Source of the DNA: Karstenula rhodostoma CBS 690.94
Lineage: Eukaryota > Ascomycota > Dothideomycetes > Pleosporales > Didymosphaeriaceae
Direction: 5' to 3'
Length of the DNA stretch: 64,000 bases
NCBI GenBank assembly: GCA_010093485.1
Contig: MU001499.1
Coordinates: 186,001-250,000 of the forward strand
Both the position numbers and the translations under genes were made by a program. Shown one piece after another: positions 43,653 through 54,039 of this stretch. Each line of letters opens with the position of its first letter. The stretch's first letter is position 1. The notes under the pieces were generated by a model. That model was not told where the DNA came from, ran no database searches, and was given only the letters and a program-made list of their open reading frames with translations.

Positions 43653-45313
43653 CTAAGATACTGGCTTGATCTGGGTGCTATGCAAACTCTTAGACTGATC
43701 GCTCTCCTCAATCTGTCCTTGTGACGATCCGTCATCTGTAACTTCGACATCAGACGCGGGCGTAGACTGCGTCGCGTTGGGATCCCGTCGCCGTTTCAAG
43801 TAGAGATTGAGAAGATGCGCTCCAATGATCAGGGATGTCGACATCGAGAACGAGAAGCTGTAACCGTTCAGGAACCGAGGAGCTTCCACTGTCGGATACG
43901 CCAAGATTCCTGTCCAGGCGGTAGAGGACTGCGCGATGATGTTGATGAAGACCAGAGTGAATGAGCGTATCTCAGGAGAATCGCGCAGTATGTTATTGAC
44001 CCATCCGTGCAGGACACTCGAGAGGGCATATGACCAGCCGGCGTTGCAGTACGCGAACCATTTCGCGGGCTCTGGTACGTTCCATATCACCTGTAAAACA
44101 ATTAGCCGATTGGAAACGAGCGAAACCCAGGAATCAGACTGTACTCACCAGGATCAAGTTTGTCAGCGTGTTCATACCACTGGCAAAGGTAATAGCCCAC
44201 ACTGGGCCCCACAGCAGATCCGACGAGAAGTTGGCAAACAACGTGAAGAAGATTCCCATGGCAGGGGGGATAGTGCCGTACTCGTTCACAGTCGCCGAGT
44301 CATACCTCTTTAGACTCTTCAGCCATAGTAGGAAAGCTCCAGAGTTGATACCTGCGTTCCAGAAAAGCACATCGACTAACACCACGATCCAGAAATGCTT
44401 GCTAGACATGATCTGTTTGATGTGGTTGAACTTCAAACGTCCTTGCACCTTGTGACCTTTCTTTTTTAAGCGCTCACGTGCGACCCTATGATCGTGATCG
44501 TTCAAGACAAATTTGTTTGGCTTATCCACGGTTCCGGGAAGAATAAAGTATCCGGCAAGTCCGACGGGGATGGTGACGATGGCGCAGATGATGTACATCC
44601 ATCTACGGAAAGATCAGTTCCAATCCAAGAACTACGATAAAAGAAATGAATGAAGAGACGTACCTCCAGCCAGAGAGACCGTGAACTCCGTCGAGTTTCC
44701 GTGTTGCACCGGCCTGCACAAGGCCAGCTGTGAGGGTTCCAAGAGGCAGTCCAGTATACCATATGCCTCCTCGGCGACTGATCTCGTGACCACGGTACCA
44801 GGAGCCTATGAACATATCAGTGTATGCCTTCAGAAAGAGAAGCGTCTTTCGCGTACCGAGAATGTAGTGAACCGCGGGAAAGTATGCAGCTTCGAACCAA
44901 CCAACAAGGAATCGGTAAGCAGCCATCTCGGCGAACGAATTGGCCCGGTATAACCCAGTACATGGGCCAATACGTGAATATAAAGAGAAAGGGTATCTGG
45001 CCGAGCACTGCGCCAACGATATACATCGTCTGAAGGCGAATGAGCTCGTTCCCGTGGAACCCAAGCTCCTCCTTCATTCCTCCAACATATGCATTGTCTG
45101 GCCTGAGTCAGTATATTAACTTTGCAGGCCGAGTCATACAGACGTACTGAGATTGTTTTGATCCAGGTTCTTCACCCAGTAGGTGACGAAAAGGTAGGGA
45201 ATGAGGATCAAATCCAGCTTCGTGATGAACTTCTTCTCTTCAGGGGTATCATCGTCGGAGAACCATTGGATCTTCCACCACTTCTCGCGTGGCACGCCGG
45301 AATGAGATGCCAT
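43653..45313 (-). pseudogene. Allantoate-permease-like (DAL5 family) MFS gene with a frameshifting deletion
   Basis: Anion:cation symporter MFS protein, family known to import allantoate, ureidosuccinate or similar nitrogen/vitamin compounds. Exons in coding order are 45148-45313, 44857-45097, 44664-44805, 44149-44602 and 43653-44090; all introns are GT-AG. Conserved pieces include KLDLILIPYLFVTYWVKNLDQ, YVGGMKEELGFHGNELIRLQ, FAEMAAYRFLVGWFEAAYFP and WFAYCNAGWSYALSSVLHGW. In exon 2, after FTYWPMYW, the family's roughly 16 residues before YRANSFAEM are missing and the frame changes (about position 44955), so no continuous protein is encoded. Everything else looks intact, so decay is recent or this is a sequence error. 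Confidence 0.75.
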
Positions 45314-45893
45314 CAGTGCAACCGCCCAAGCAACGCTAAGTCGTAACAACCGAAACGAAGCAAGGAAGTTTTCTGCCTGTCCCGAACACACGGATTCTGG
45401 TTCTTTGTATAAGGATTGAAGCTTCTGTTACCCATATTTCTTCTCCGTGCATTGTTGCAGTTGCAGGATGACGACATTCGCTAAGGCCCAAACTATCTGC
45501 ATGGTGCCATTCTAGACCAGTTGATGTGCTCTGTCGTATAACCATCCTTGCCTTATCGCGCATTTTCGAGAGCACGCAACGGGTGCGTCTCGTTGATAGC
45601 AAGCTGAATGAGGGAAAGTGAAGTGGCTCTGGTGGAGAGCGTGCATCGGAGGAACCGACACCACGGCACTATTACGGGTAGTTCTCGCCTCGAGGACCAC
45701 TTCTGAATCAGGACGGGGAAATAGCCCGGCAACCATGGGTTTGACACTTTCACAGACAGGGTATCTTATCCACACGTGGTGGCGTATCTTGCCTCCGACA
45801 TCGCTCATTAACGGGAACTGTTTTCCGAAAGACATCAATTGCGAAGGTTTTGAAAGTGAATAGCACTTGCTATAGTGTGTAACAAATAATCTA

Positions 45894-47084
45894 TCAAGTT
45901 CGCAGACCCCTCTCCTTCAGGATGGGCAGGATCTTCTTTCCAAAGTGCTCCAAATCCGGCAAGAAGTCGTAGAAAGACAGCTGTACTCCATCGATACCAA
46001 TCTTGTGCAGCGCTTCGATCTGGTCAGCCACTTGCTCGGGGCTGCCAATAATCTCAATGTTCCCCCCTATGTTCAGCCCCTGCTTGTGCCTCGCGTCTTT
46101 TCTTCCCTTCCATGCTTGTGCATCACTTTCGTAATGCTTGTTCTCACCGAAAGACTTCGCACCTTCTTGCTTCGGCTTTCCCTCCCAGATAGCTTGTGCA
46201 TAGGCCTCTGCTTCTTCTGGCGTATCCCTGCTGACAACTATAGGGTTGATGAGGGTTTTGATCTCTCGGCCCTTTTGCTTCGCCGCTTCTTTAATCGTTG
46301 CAATATGTGCTGGAAGGGTTTCTAGAGCGCTGTCAATGTGTGCTCCACCTGGCGAGGTGATGAAGACGATGTCAGAGTAACTGGACGCGAAGTCAATTCC
46401 AGCTGGTGATCCAGTGGCGTTAACAAGTACGGGCCGCCCATAGAGTGGCTTTGGTGTGATGAACGCATCCTTGAGTCTCCATGCATTGCCTTTGCCTGAC
46501 TCGTTGGCGTCGTAGCTAAGATTCTCGTCTTCTGCCCAGAGCGAGTTTAGGACGTCGAAAAGTTCTCCTGATCTTGCATATCGTTGGTCATGTTCAATTC
46601 TTCCGCCCCCAAACATTTCGTGCTCGATCGCACGATGTCCCGTTACGACGTTGATGCCCCATCGTCCCTTGGATATGTGATCGAGTGTGGCGCCCCATTT
46701 GGCAAGGTGCAGTGGATGCAGCGGACCGTAGAGTACGTGGAGTGTTGAGATGAGATGAATGTTTTTCGTTGCGGAAGCCATTGCACCCAAAGCTATGAAC
46801 GCGTCCAATGAAGCTTCTCCGTCATAACCGCCTTTGGGCAGCCATTGCATACGCGAGAACGCAAGCTCGAAGCCTTGACGGTCTGCTTCTTGCACGCATG
46901 CTAAGTTGTAGTCGTAGGTCCACGAGTTGCTTGTCGGCTGCGAAGATACATGGATGTCTTGTAGATTGAGAAAGACACCGAGGAGTAAAGGTTGCGTTGA
47001 GATTGCGCGACTCAAGGGGCTGTCAGGGTAGTCCAAAGGGGATTTGAGTGGCGGTCCGCCAGGGCGCACGGAAGTCTTTGCCAT
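45894..47084 (-). CDS. FMN-dependent (bacterial-luciferase-like) monooxygenase
   Basis: Single exon, 396 residues. Belongs to the flavin-dependent NtaA/SnaA/DszA-RutA group, which uses reduced FMN from a partner reductase to oxygenate or ring-open substrates such as pyrimidines, sulfones or nitriloacetate. Conserved blocks: SNSWTYDYNLACVQEADRQGFELAFSRM, IHLISTLHVLYGPLHPLHLAKWGATLDHISKGRWGINVVTGH (flavin site), YARSGELFDVLNSLW and VQLSFYDFLPDLEHFGKKILP at the C-terminus. No signal peptide. The same-strand neighbour downstream is an allantoate-permease-like MFS gene, which suggests a former uptake-plus-oxidation pair for a heterocyclic nitrogen compound. The substrate is not readable. The absence of introns and bacterial-like family suggest possible transfer. 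Confidence 0.88.
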   Translation of the reverse strand: MAKTSVRPGGPPLKSPLDYPDSPLSRAISTQPLLLGVFLNLQDIHVSSQPTSNSWTYDYNLACVQEADRQGFELAFSRMQWLPKGGYDGEASLDAFIALGAMASATKNIHLISTLHVLYGPLHPLHLAKWGATLDHISKGRWGINVVTGHRAIEHEMFGGGRIEHDQRYARSGELFDVLNSLWAEDENLSYDANESGKGNAWRLKDAFITPKPLYGRPVLVNATGSPAGIDFASSYSDIVFITSPGGAHIDSALETLPAHIATIKEAAKQKGREIKTLINPIVVSRDTPEEAEAYAQAIWEGKPKQEGAKSFGENKHYESDAQAWKGRKDARHKQGLNIGGNIEIIGSPEQVADQIEALHKIGIDGVQLSFYDFLPDLEHFGKKILPILKERGLRT

Positions 47085-47835
47085 GCCGCCTATCTTAAGA
47101 TCAGTAATGGATACTTGGATAAGTTGCGGTGGAATGCGGTAGTCGAGATCGCTCTAGTCGCGGCGTTTCATGCTAATAACAGCACACGCGGCCTGTGATG
47201 CAATCCGCCGAGAGATGTTGCCATTATCAACATCAGGCCAATTTAAGACCGAATCAATGGTATCAGTACTATATGGTGGAGCGCAGAGTCCTAAGTGCGG
47301 CCCTGCTGGTCGTTACTGGGATTCTGATGTGGCGCAATTGGGGTAAACGATGTCGTGACCCACGCCTGCACCCACGATAGCTAAGACGTGCTTGGAACCT
47401 TGGTAATCGTCATCAACGAGCACCAAGAAGGGTGGACGACGATACAACGTTTCTGCAAGAATAATTGTGTTGGGTATTGTCTCAAACCCTTCTGCTGGAT
47501 TATAGCGCAGTGCCGTAAATACAGTCGTGCGGGAAGTATTTCTTATAGAACACCCAGATCAAGTACATTCCCTTATCAATCGTGCTACACTAACTCCCCA
47601 TCACTCTGTTCCTTCCGGACGACTCAATTATAGTAGTTGTATTGGCTGCGGTGGCTACAAGACAATTCTCTACGAACCAATGGATTCTGATAAATTTTGT
47701 CTGTTTCGGAGCAAAATCCCCGACGCAGCCAAAACATCAACCATGATTAAGAACAAATCAGCCACTCATTAACAATGCAAGGTTGCTCAACATTTACGGG
47801 TTGTTCTCGCGATACACATTGAGAATCTGCGTTCG
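47085..47835. other. 750-bp intergenic stretch, nothing recognised
   Basis: Between the monooxygenase start and the F-box-like gene end. Only short frames without signal peptide, domain or splice support. Confidence 0.5.
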
Positions 47836-49258
47836 TCAAATGTTGTCTCTCTTCGCTTGCTGCGCTTCACTCCTGTTTGATCTGATGGTTCCAAGGAGTT
47901 GACGTAGAGCCTTGGAATCCAGCCCATCTTGCCGCTCTCCTGGGGGGAAGAATATTGTGGGGTCGTCTCTATAGATGTATTGTTAGACATGAAGTGTGAA
48001 ATGCAATGTCATTCTATACGTACCCATCTTCCGATACAAGTCCGTCGGAGTTTGGGTCCTCAGGTTCAAGAATATCGCATAGATCGTCAGTATATGGACT
48101 TGGTCCCGTTCCATCCTGATAAGTGATGTAACAATCCGAGCAGAGCTCTTGATCGTCGATCTTGACAGTCGCGTTAAACCTTTCGTTGAAATAGGTATCC
48201 ACGCTTAAAGGTCGGGAGGGCTTGAAAATAAAGCAGGTCAAGCGCAGAAGACGCTGCTGGAAGATTGGGAATATATCGCTCCAGCGTGTAGTAAACAGCT
48301 TCATGGTGGATTTTGTGAAGACAGAGTCTGTGACAGGCCAGTCAAAAGAGAACTCCCCGCCGGATACTAAGTATACGATTGGACAACCAGTAAGGGAGAG
48401 CTTCCTGAGGGTCTGGTTATGTGAAGTGATCCAGTCAACCTGCCAGTCAAAGGCAATCGGCCAGTTCCCAAGTGCCAGCTCGACAAGATTCGGAAATTGA
48501 AAATCGGAAAGATCACAGCAAGGATCAGGATTCCATGGCTGGTCACAGTATATCGTGAGGCTTGTGAGCTGAGACTGGGTAGGCATCAGCCAGTGCACGA
48601 GTAATGCCGAGTCGAAGCAGCGTTGGAACCCCGGCTGTTCATGATCCGTCTCCGGTGCCGCAGTCTCCTCTGTTCGGATGAGCAATGCTAATCTCTTCAG
48701 CCGCTTGCGTGCGTCGATGAAGCCATCTCCTTCTCCGGTATGGCCAATAATCGCATCTTGTGCGTTCTTAACGGTAAGTCCTTCCACACTTCTGGCTTTT
48801 CCCAGACTCTGGTACAAAAGCTCTTGGTAAAACTTTCGGTAACCTTCATTCTGTTTGAGATTGTTAGAATTTGACCATACATCTGCTTCAACCTCTTCAT
48901 CGAACCAAAGTTCGATATCCTTGACTGATGGGAATTCGGCAATCTTCGGGATAGCTAGAGCCCAAGGTGTCATTTCGTAGTCGTCATCTGTTGGATCTTC
49001 CTCATGCGATGTCCCATCCTGCCCGTCAACCACAATTCTCTTGACCAACCCTCTCAATGCTTCATCTCCAAGAACTTGGTTGAATCTGTCAGCGCTACTC
49101 GCTTCAAATTTGAGAACAACCGTCTCAAATAATGCTTCAGATCCGAGATTCCGAATCGTTTGACGCGAAGCAAGGCGTAGGTTCTTCAAAGTGCCGATGT
49201 CGAGATATTGCGCACATTGCTGCTGAAGCTCGACAGGTAAGGACGAGAACGAAGTCAT
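47836..49258 (-). CDS. F-box-like protein, probable leucine-rich receptor of SCF type
   Basis: Exons 48024-49258 and 47836-47968 give 455 residues. The N-terminus FSSLPVELQQQCAQYLDIGTLKNLRLASR is an F-box-like helix bundle, which would bind Skp1 in an SCF ubiquitin ligase. Regularly spaced hydrophobic segments (VEGLTVKNAQDA, LTSLTIYCDQPW, LVELALGNWPIAF, LRKLSLTGCPIVYL) look like degenerate leucine-rich repeats. The second exon was added because the frame meets a TAG right after GTACGTA. Splicing at GTACGT to an ATAG acceptor gives an acidic tail DDPTIFFPPGERQDGLD and a helix to a TGA at 47836-47838. F-box identity is moderate, the LRRs weak; no substrate is inferred. Confidence 0.75.
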
Positions 49259-49311
49259 TCTGGGTAAGGACCCTGATGAAGCTAGTGTTGTTTATGTGAA
49301 AAGTATTTTGG

Positions 49312-49320
49312 CTTTATATA
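49312..49320 (-). promoter_or_regulatory. Possible TATA element for the F-box-like gene
   Basis: TATATAAAG on the minus strand lies 54-62 bp upstream of the ATG at 49258, a plausible core-promoter position. Confidence 0.4.
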
Positions 49321-51188
49321 TGTATGCTGTTATTGCAATGCAGAAGCGAGGTGGGGCAAAGCGGCTTGGCTAGGCAGTCGCGCGACTAAAACAGGAGAAA
49401 AGGTCCATTGCACTTCCAATTTAGCACACAAACCATCATTGCAGAGTGGTGAAAGCTTGGGAAAGAAAGACATGCTCCAAAAAAGATTAGATATATGTTT
49501 ATGATGACATAAATCAGGTGGCTCTCTAACAGTATTCTAGAACATAGATTTAAGCAGTTAAGTCTCAGCGGCCAGCGCTTTCAGATAACTTTTAGTAACT
49601 TGATAAATGGGATGCAGAGATCGACGGTGTTACTTATTTTCAAAAGTCGCACTTCGACATCTTTTGTAATCGCTTGAAGATACCTGAGCACGGCCTTGCC
49701 CTGAACAGTCCCACAGATGTAGTCCGGAAGGTAGATTTCGACTGGGGCTTCGGCCATTTCCCTTGAAGCACTAAAGGGGTTGAATGCAGTTGAAGTGTCG
49801 GTAGATACGCGGGCGGGGTGAAACAATCCAGACGGAAGAGCTTATATGCTGTGGGTGGTCGGGCGACGCCTATTCATGGTACGTGCGGGGTGGACAATAG
49901 TTGACAGTGAGGTGGATGACGGCTTCAACACAAGCGCCTGCCATACAGGCGCCGCTATTTACATTTACATTCACATTCACTTCTTGCAAGCTAGCGCTTC
50001 CTTTCACTGGTCTGTGCGTGCGTCTCAATGCTATAAATCCCCTCTGACCCCGCAGCTTGTTTGCTCTCTACACCTCTAACACTCTCCACAGTGCGCGCCT
50101 GTCTTGAGTATCTTTCTGTCATCTGGGAGGTTTCTTTGTCGTCACGAAGGTTCTACTGGGCGGACTTCAGGCATAATCGCATGAGATATATTATCTAGTC
50201 ATGCGGCAGAGACGGGTATGTCGAACCGGAGGCGCATGTTTCGCTGATTACTCCCCGCTGACAGGTCTTAGGTCGAGATCTCTGCTTTCTTCATTAACTT
50301 CCAGGGTTGTAGAGGACGGTCACCTTTCCTGGAGCCACCATGAAAGGTCTCGGTTCGATTCCGAGCTCTCGGTTACCTCGCCTGCGTGCTGTCGATTACG
50401 GTCCGCAGCACGTACGGAAGAAGCCTACAGATATGGACCCTTACCCTAGGGTTTCGACAAGCCGCGAGGTCCAAGGCAAATTGGAACACTTGTGGAGAGT
50501 CCCAGTCGGCAAGTAACAGTGTTGCTGAACCCTGGCAGCGAAGCGACCGACCTGAACAAGGAGCATGGGCGAAGGCCCGCGCCAGCAACATTGCGGCTGT
50601 TTCAACCCGTACAGCCGTACGGGCTTGGATCACACCGGTCTGTGTTTTCTCTGAATCCTTAGTAGGTCGTTAGCTGCTGCCCGCGTGGTCTACCCCATCG
50701 CGTGGAGGTGTGGCACGTACGCGAGCCATGCTCCATCGAAGCTTGTGCGCAACAGCAACGGTGGGAAGAGTTGGATTCGATCCTTCTGTGCCTGCAGCGC
50801 TGACGGTGGGAAGGTCTAGCACTGGCCAGCCAGCCATGTGCCAGACTTCTCTCACCTCAGTAGCAGGTCACAGTCTTGAGCGTCAGTACTGTACCCGTGC
50901 AGTGACACCACCCTACGCTCAAAAGGGCCAGCTCTTCGAAAATCGAATATTAGGCCTTTCATGTTCGTCGGATCCAACATCCGCATCTTATTGGGTGTCC
51001 ATGCTGTGCGGTGCTTCGGTGCCCATGGTGACAATCTATACGCCCAGGGGATTCAACTCCTTTCTTTTCCATCGAGATCCCGGCCGAAGAGACGAGACTC
51101 GAGGGAGAAGATCTATGCTTACTCATATTACGCCTCCGCTGGCTTACGTGAAAAGTCCTCTTCTTCGCATCCATGCTTATCCTCCTCT
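49321..51188. other. 1.9-kb gene-poor stretch
   Basis: Holds an ATG-started 58-residue minus-strand frame (49581-49757) without features, and CTCGGTTCGATTCCGAG at 50350-50366, which looks like a tRNA T-arm but has no matching A box or acceptor stem. Nothing else is supported. Confidence 0.4.
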
Positions 51189-51470
51189 TCACCTCCACCT
51201 CAGCAGACACAGGTAATACCGCTGCCACGATCGGGGACCTCCGACTGCCTCACATGCGTTAATCCAGATACTATACCACAGATGGCAGGACCACATGCCT
51301 AAGAAGCAGAACCAGAGCGGAACGAGGAGGATGATCCAAAGGAGTACACGGCTGACATACAGGACGACGGCGAGGATGATAAGATAATAAAGAAAAGTGA
51401 AGAAGGGGTCCACGTCGTCGGTGGACAGGGGTTGAGCGGCGTGGTAGTGAGCGTAGGAGGTGTGCGGCAT
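51189..51470 (-). CDS. Possible small membrane protein
   Basis: An ATG-initiated 93-residue frame. After a short polar N-terminus ending STDDVDPF there is a long hydrophobic region (about residues 24-60, with YYLIILAVVLYVSRVLLWII and VPLWFCFLGMWSCHLW) that could be two membrane helices, and then a short Trp/Arg-rich tail. No family is recognised. Intronless, isolated, and in a gene-poor region, so it may be chance, but the hydrophobic run is unusually long for random sequence. Confidence 0.3.
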   Translation of the reverse strand: MPHTSYAHYHAAQPLSTDDVDPFFTFLYYLIILAVVLYVSRVLLWIILLVPLWFCFLGMWSCHLWYSIWINACEAVGGPRSWQRYYLCLLRWR

Positions 51471-54039
51471 GGTGAGGTTATTGGTGCACGGCGCGTATAA
51501 ATGGTCTGCGGAGTTGTGAAAGCCTGTAGTAAGAGGATATATTCGGAGAAGAGAGTGCTGAAGACGGGAACGAGAGGCTGAGAAGCAGGGACGGGAACGA
51601 GAAGCAAGGACGTGGAGGCTTCTACATGGAACAAAGAGATCAGATATAGCAAGGCTTGATTGGTAGAGGCGGTGCCAATTCCGCGAGTCAAAGGAAGCAA
51701 TGAAATCCGCGTTTACCGGTATACAATTTTGTGTCGAAATGCGCGGGTGAGAAGACGAATTTTGAACAATGGGTTTCGTGCCCCTATTCATGGATCCATC
51801 TCAACAGGTCTCGTGACTTCGAGTTTGGAACGTGAGACCTCAGGAGGGAAGTAGTTGAACACCATAAATGGTCCGTAACGAGAAAAACGGAAAAAGCAAA
51901 GCTCAAAAAGCCTCAATAGTACTTTCTTTGTTCTTGCTTGACGAGGAGTGAATGTCTGTGGAGCGGCCTTGCCCAACCCGGCGTACCCCGTCCGGTCATC
52001 AGCACAAGCAACAGCAACCGCGCCTCGGGCACTCAGCTGCATCCAACACACAACCTTCCAGCCGCAAGCCAAATCCGCCAACACGCGTCTCGCCCTACTT
52101 ACCTCGCACTCGAACAATTGACCCACATGTCGTGTGGCCAGCAACGGCTCACAACCCGCGGAGTCTGCAGTAGCTCTCGCACGCTCTTCAGCGTACCATG
52201 GTTCAAAACACCTCGACAAATCACTCCATCGCCCTCATTCGCAGCCGGGCCACATGCCAGGCGAGCCGGGGCGGCAGGAAACCCCTCGCAACTATCGATA
52301 CGGGTAGCACGAACCTTCTCGCAGGCTGACCCGCCCGACCAAGCGGAGAACGACTTCCACCCCCATCAGCAGGAAAGAAAAAAAAGCAATACACCACCAC
52401 CTGCTCCATGCAGCATCCATCTCAGGCAGCGACGCCGCCCGCTCGCTCGTCAGGTAAGCTGACCGTTCTGATCTGGGCCCGCCCGACCAACGCCAGCTTA
52501 GCCCACACCGGACTTCACTGCTGGCATTTTCCCACATTGCAAGCCCTCCCCGACAGCCGTGCCTATCTGCAATGACGGCGAGTCCTGTCATGGCAACCTT
52601 CCTTCCGACGCCCGCAACCGCAGTCTCAGTCCGCCCCACCCGAAACAGCAGCTGAAAAACCACTTTACGACACGTAACCACGGTGCCGCGCGAGCACATG
52701 ATGCGCCGCGCGCGGAAGGAGAAGCAATAAAGTGGATGCCGCTAGCCGCTTCGGGCGCCTAGTCCTGCGATCCCCCACCGGGCCACGCGACGCTCCGCTT
52801 TGGAGTGGGAACACGGGTGGGTTTTTTTCTTGCCTTGCTGTGCTGTTTTGCAGCCGGGTTGGGGACGGCTGGGCTGGGCTTTGTTTGGAGGGACGCTGGC
52901 ATTTAAGCAACTGTTTGTGTTGACTGACTGATTGACAGGCAGCAAAGGAAGTAAAGAATTGCGAACCCGGCCCCCCGAGCCCAGAAGACCAGAGCACCAC
53001 ACGGCCCAGCCCCCCGGCCACTCTCTCACGTCGACGTAATGCCCTGCATACCAAGTATCACGACGGTCTCAAATCACCACCAGCTCACGCACTCGGCCCG
53101 TTCTCCTCACAAAATCTCTCATTCGTCATTGACTAGTTAATCCGTCTAGATGCCGATTCAGAAGGACCGAACCACAACCGCCCCGCCTCTCGTCCCCCTC
53201 CACGGCCAGTGCATTCTAGATGCCACTCTGGCACGCTGGGATCCGGTCGTCCCTCCTCGCCATCTAGACGATGGATCAACACCAGCCGATACAATAATTA
53301 CGGATTGGCCATTCACGTTTCCACCCTCCCTCGTTGACATCGTGAAGACCGCCCGAAAGAAAACAAAAAGTCAGCCCGTTACCGCCTCGAGTCCGCATCC
53401 GTTCGTTACAATTGAGCGTTCCGTCGTGAGTGAGCAAGCAAAGGACAATGGGAAGAAAGGACAAAGGAAATGGAAAGCCGTTCGTTCTAGGACTATGGGC
53501 AAGGGACAAACGCGAGCTGCAAGGAGCTCGTCTGGTGTGTGCGTCGAATGTACAAGAGAAGGTTGCGTCGAGAGATGGGAAGGTTCGTCCGGAAGTATTG
53601 GGTGATGGCTTCGATAGCCATCGAACCATCAGCAGCCGGTGTACATCGCTCCCAACCCAGCTCGTCGTTCGCCCGCTTCCGTATTACGGAAAGAGATGTC
53701 GACAGTAAGAGAAGATCATGAAGCCGTACCGTCATGCCCAGATCGTGGAGCAAACAAAGCACAAGAAGACGGCCACCTTCAATGCAGCAAGTATAATCCC
53801 TGAACCTGAAGGAAGGAAGGAAGGAAGGAAGGTAAACACACCAAAAGGAGATGGCCGGTCGATGGTAAGTGGAGTATAAACAGACATAGGAGATGCTTTT
53901 CGGATGGTGGATATCAGGCCAATGGCCAAGGTGAGTACGCCTGGGGATGGTCCAGGGTTGGACACGCGGCGCCTTGCGGCTGCCGATGCTAACGCCGGTG
54001 ATGCAATGCAGAACTGTTAAGGCATCAAACAGCAAATCG
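51471..54039. other. 2.6-kb gene-poor stretch
   Basis: Pyrimidine- and CG-rich sequence without supported genes. The frame 53150-53605 (+, 151 codons, Lys/Arg-rich second half) has a plausible ATG but no domain. A GGAA microsatellite lies near its end. The part nearest 54039 is probably the 3' UTR of the next minus-strand gene. Confidence 0.4.
53809..53832. repeat. GGAA microsatellite
   Basis: About six uninterrupted GGAA units. Confidence 0.9.

Noticed and set aside
50350..50366. CTCGGTTCGATTCCGAG, a perfect T-arm-like hairpin
   Set aside because: No A box, no 7-bp acceptor partner and no acceptable anticodon arm could be placed upstream; treated as chance or a degenerate tRNA fragment.
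53150..53605. 151-codon plus-strand frame
   Set aside because: Has an ATG but no domain, splice or compositional support; kept only as a remark.
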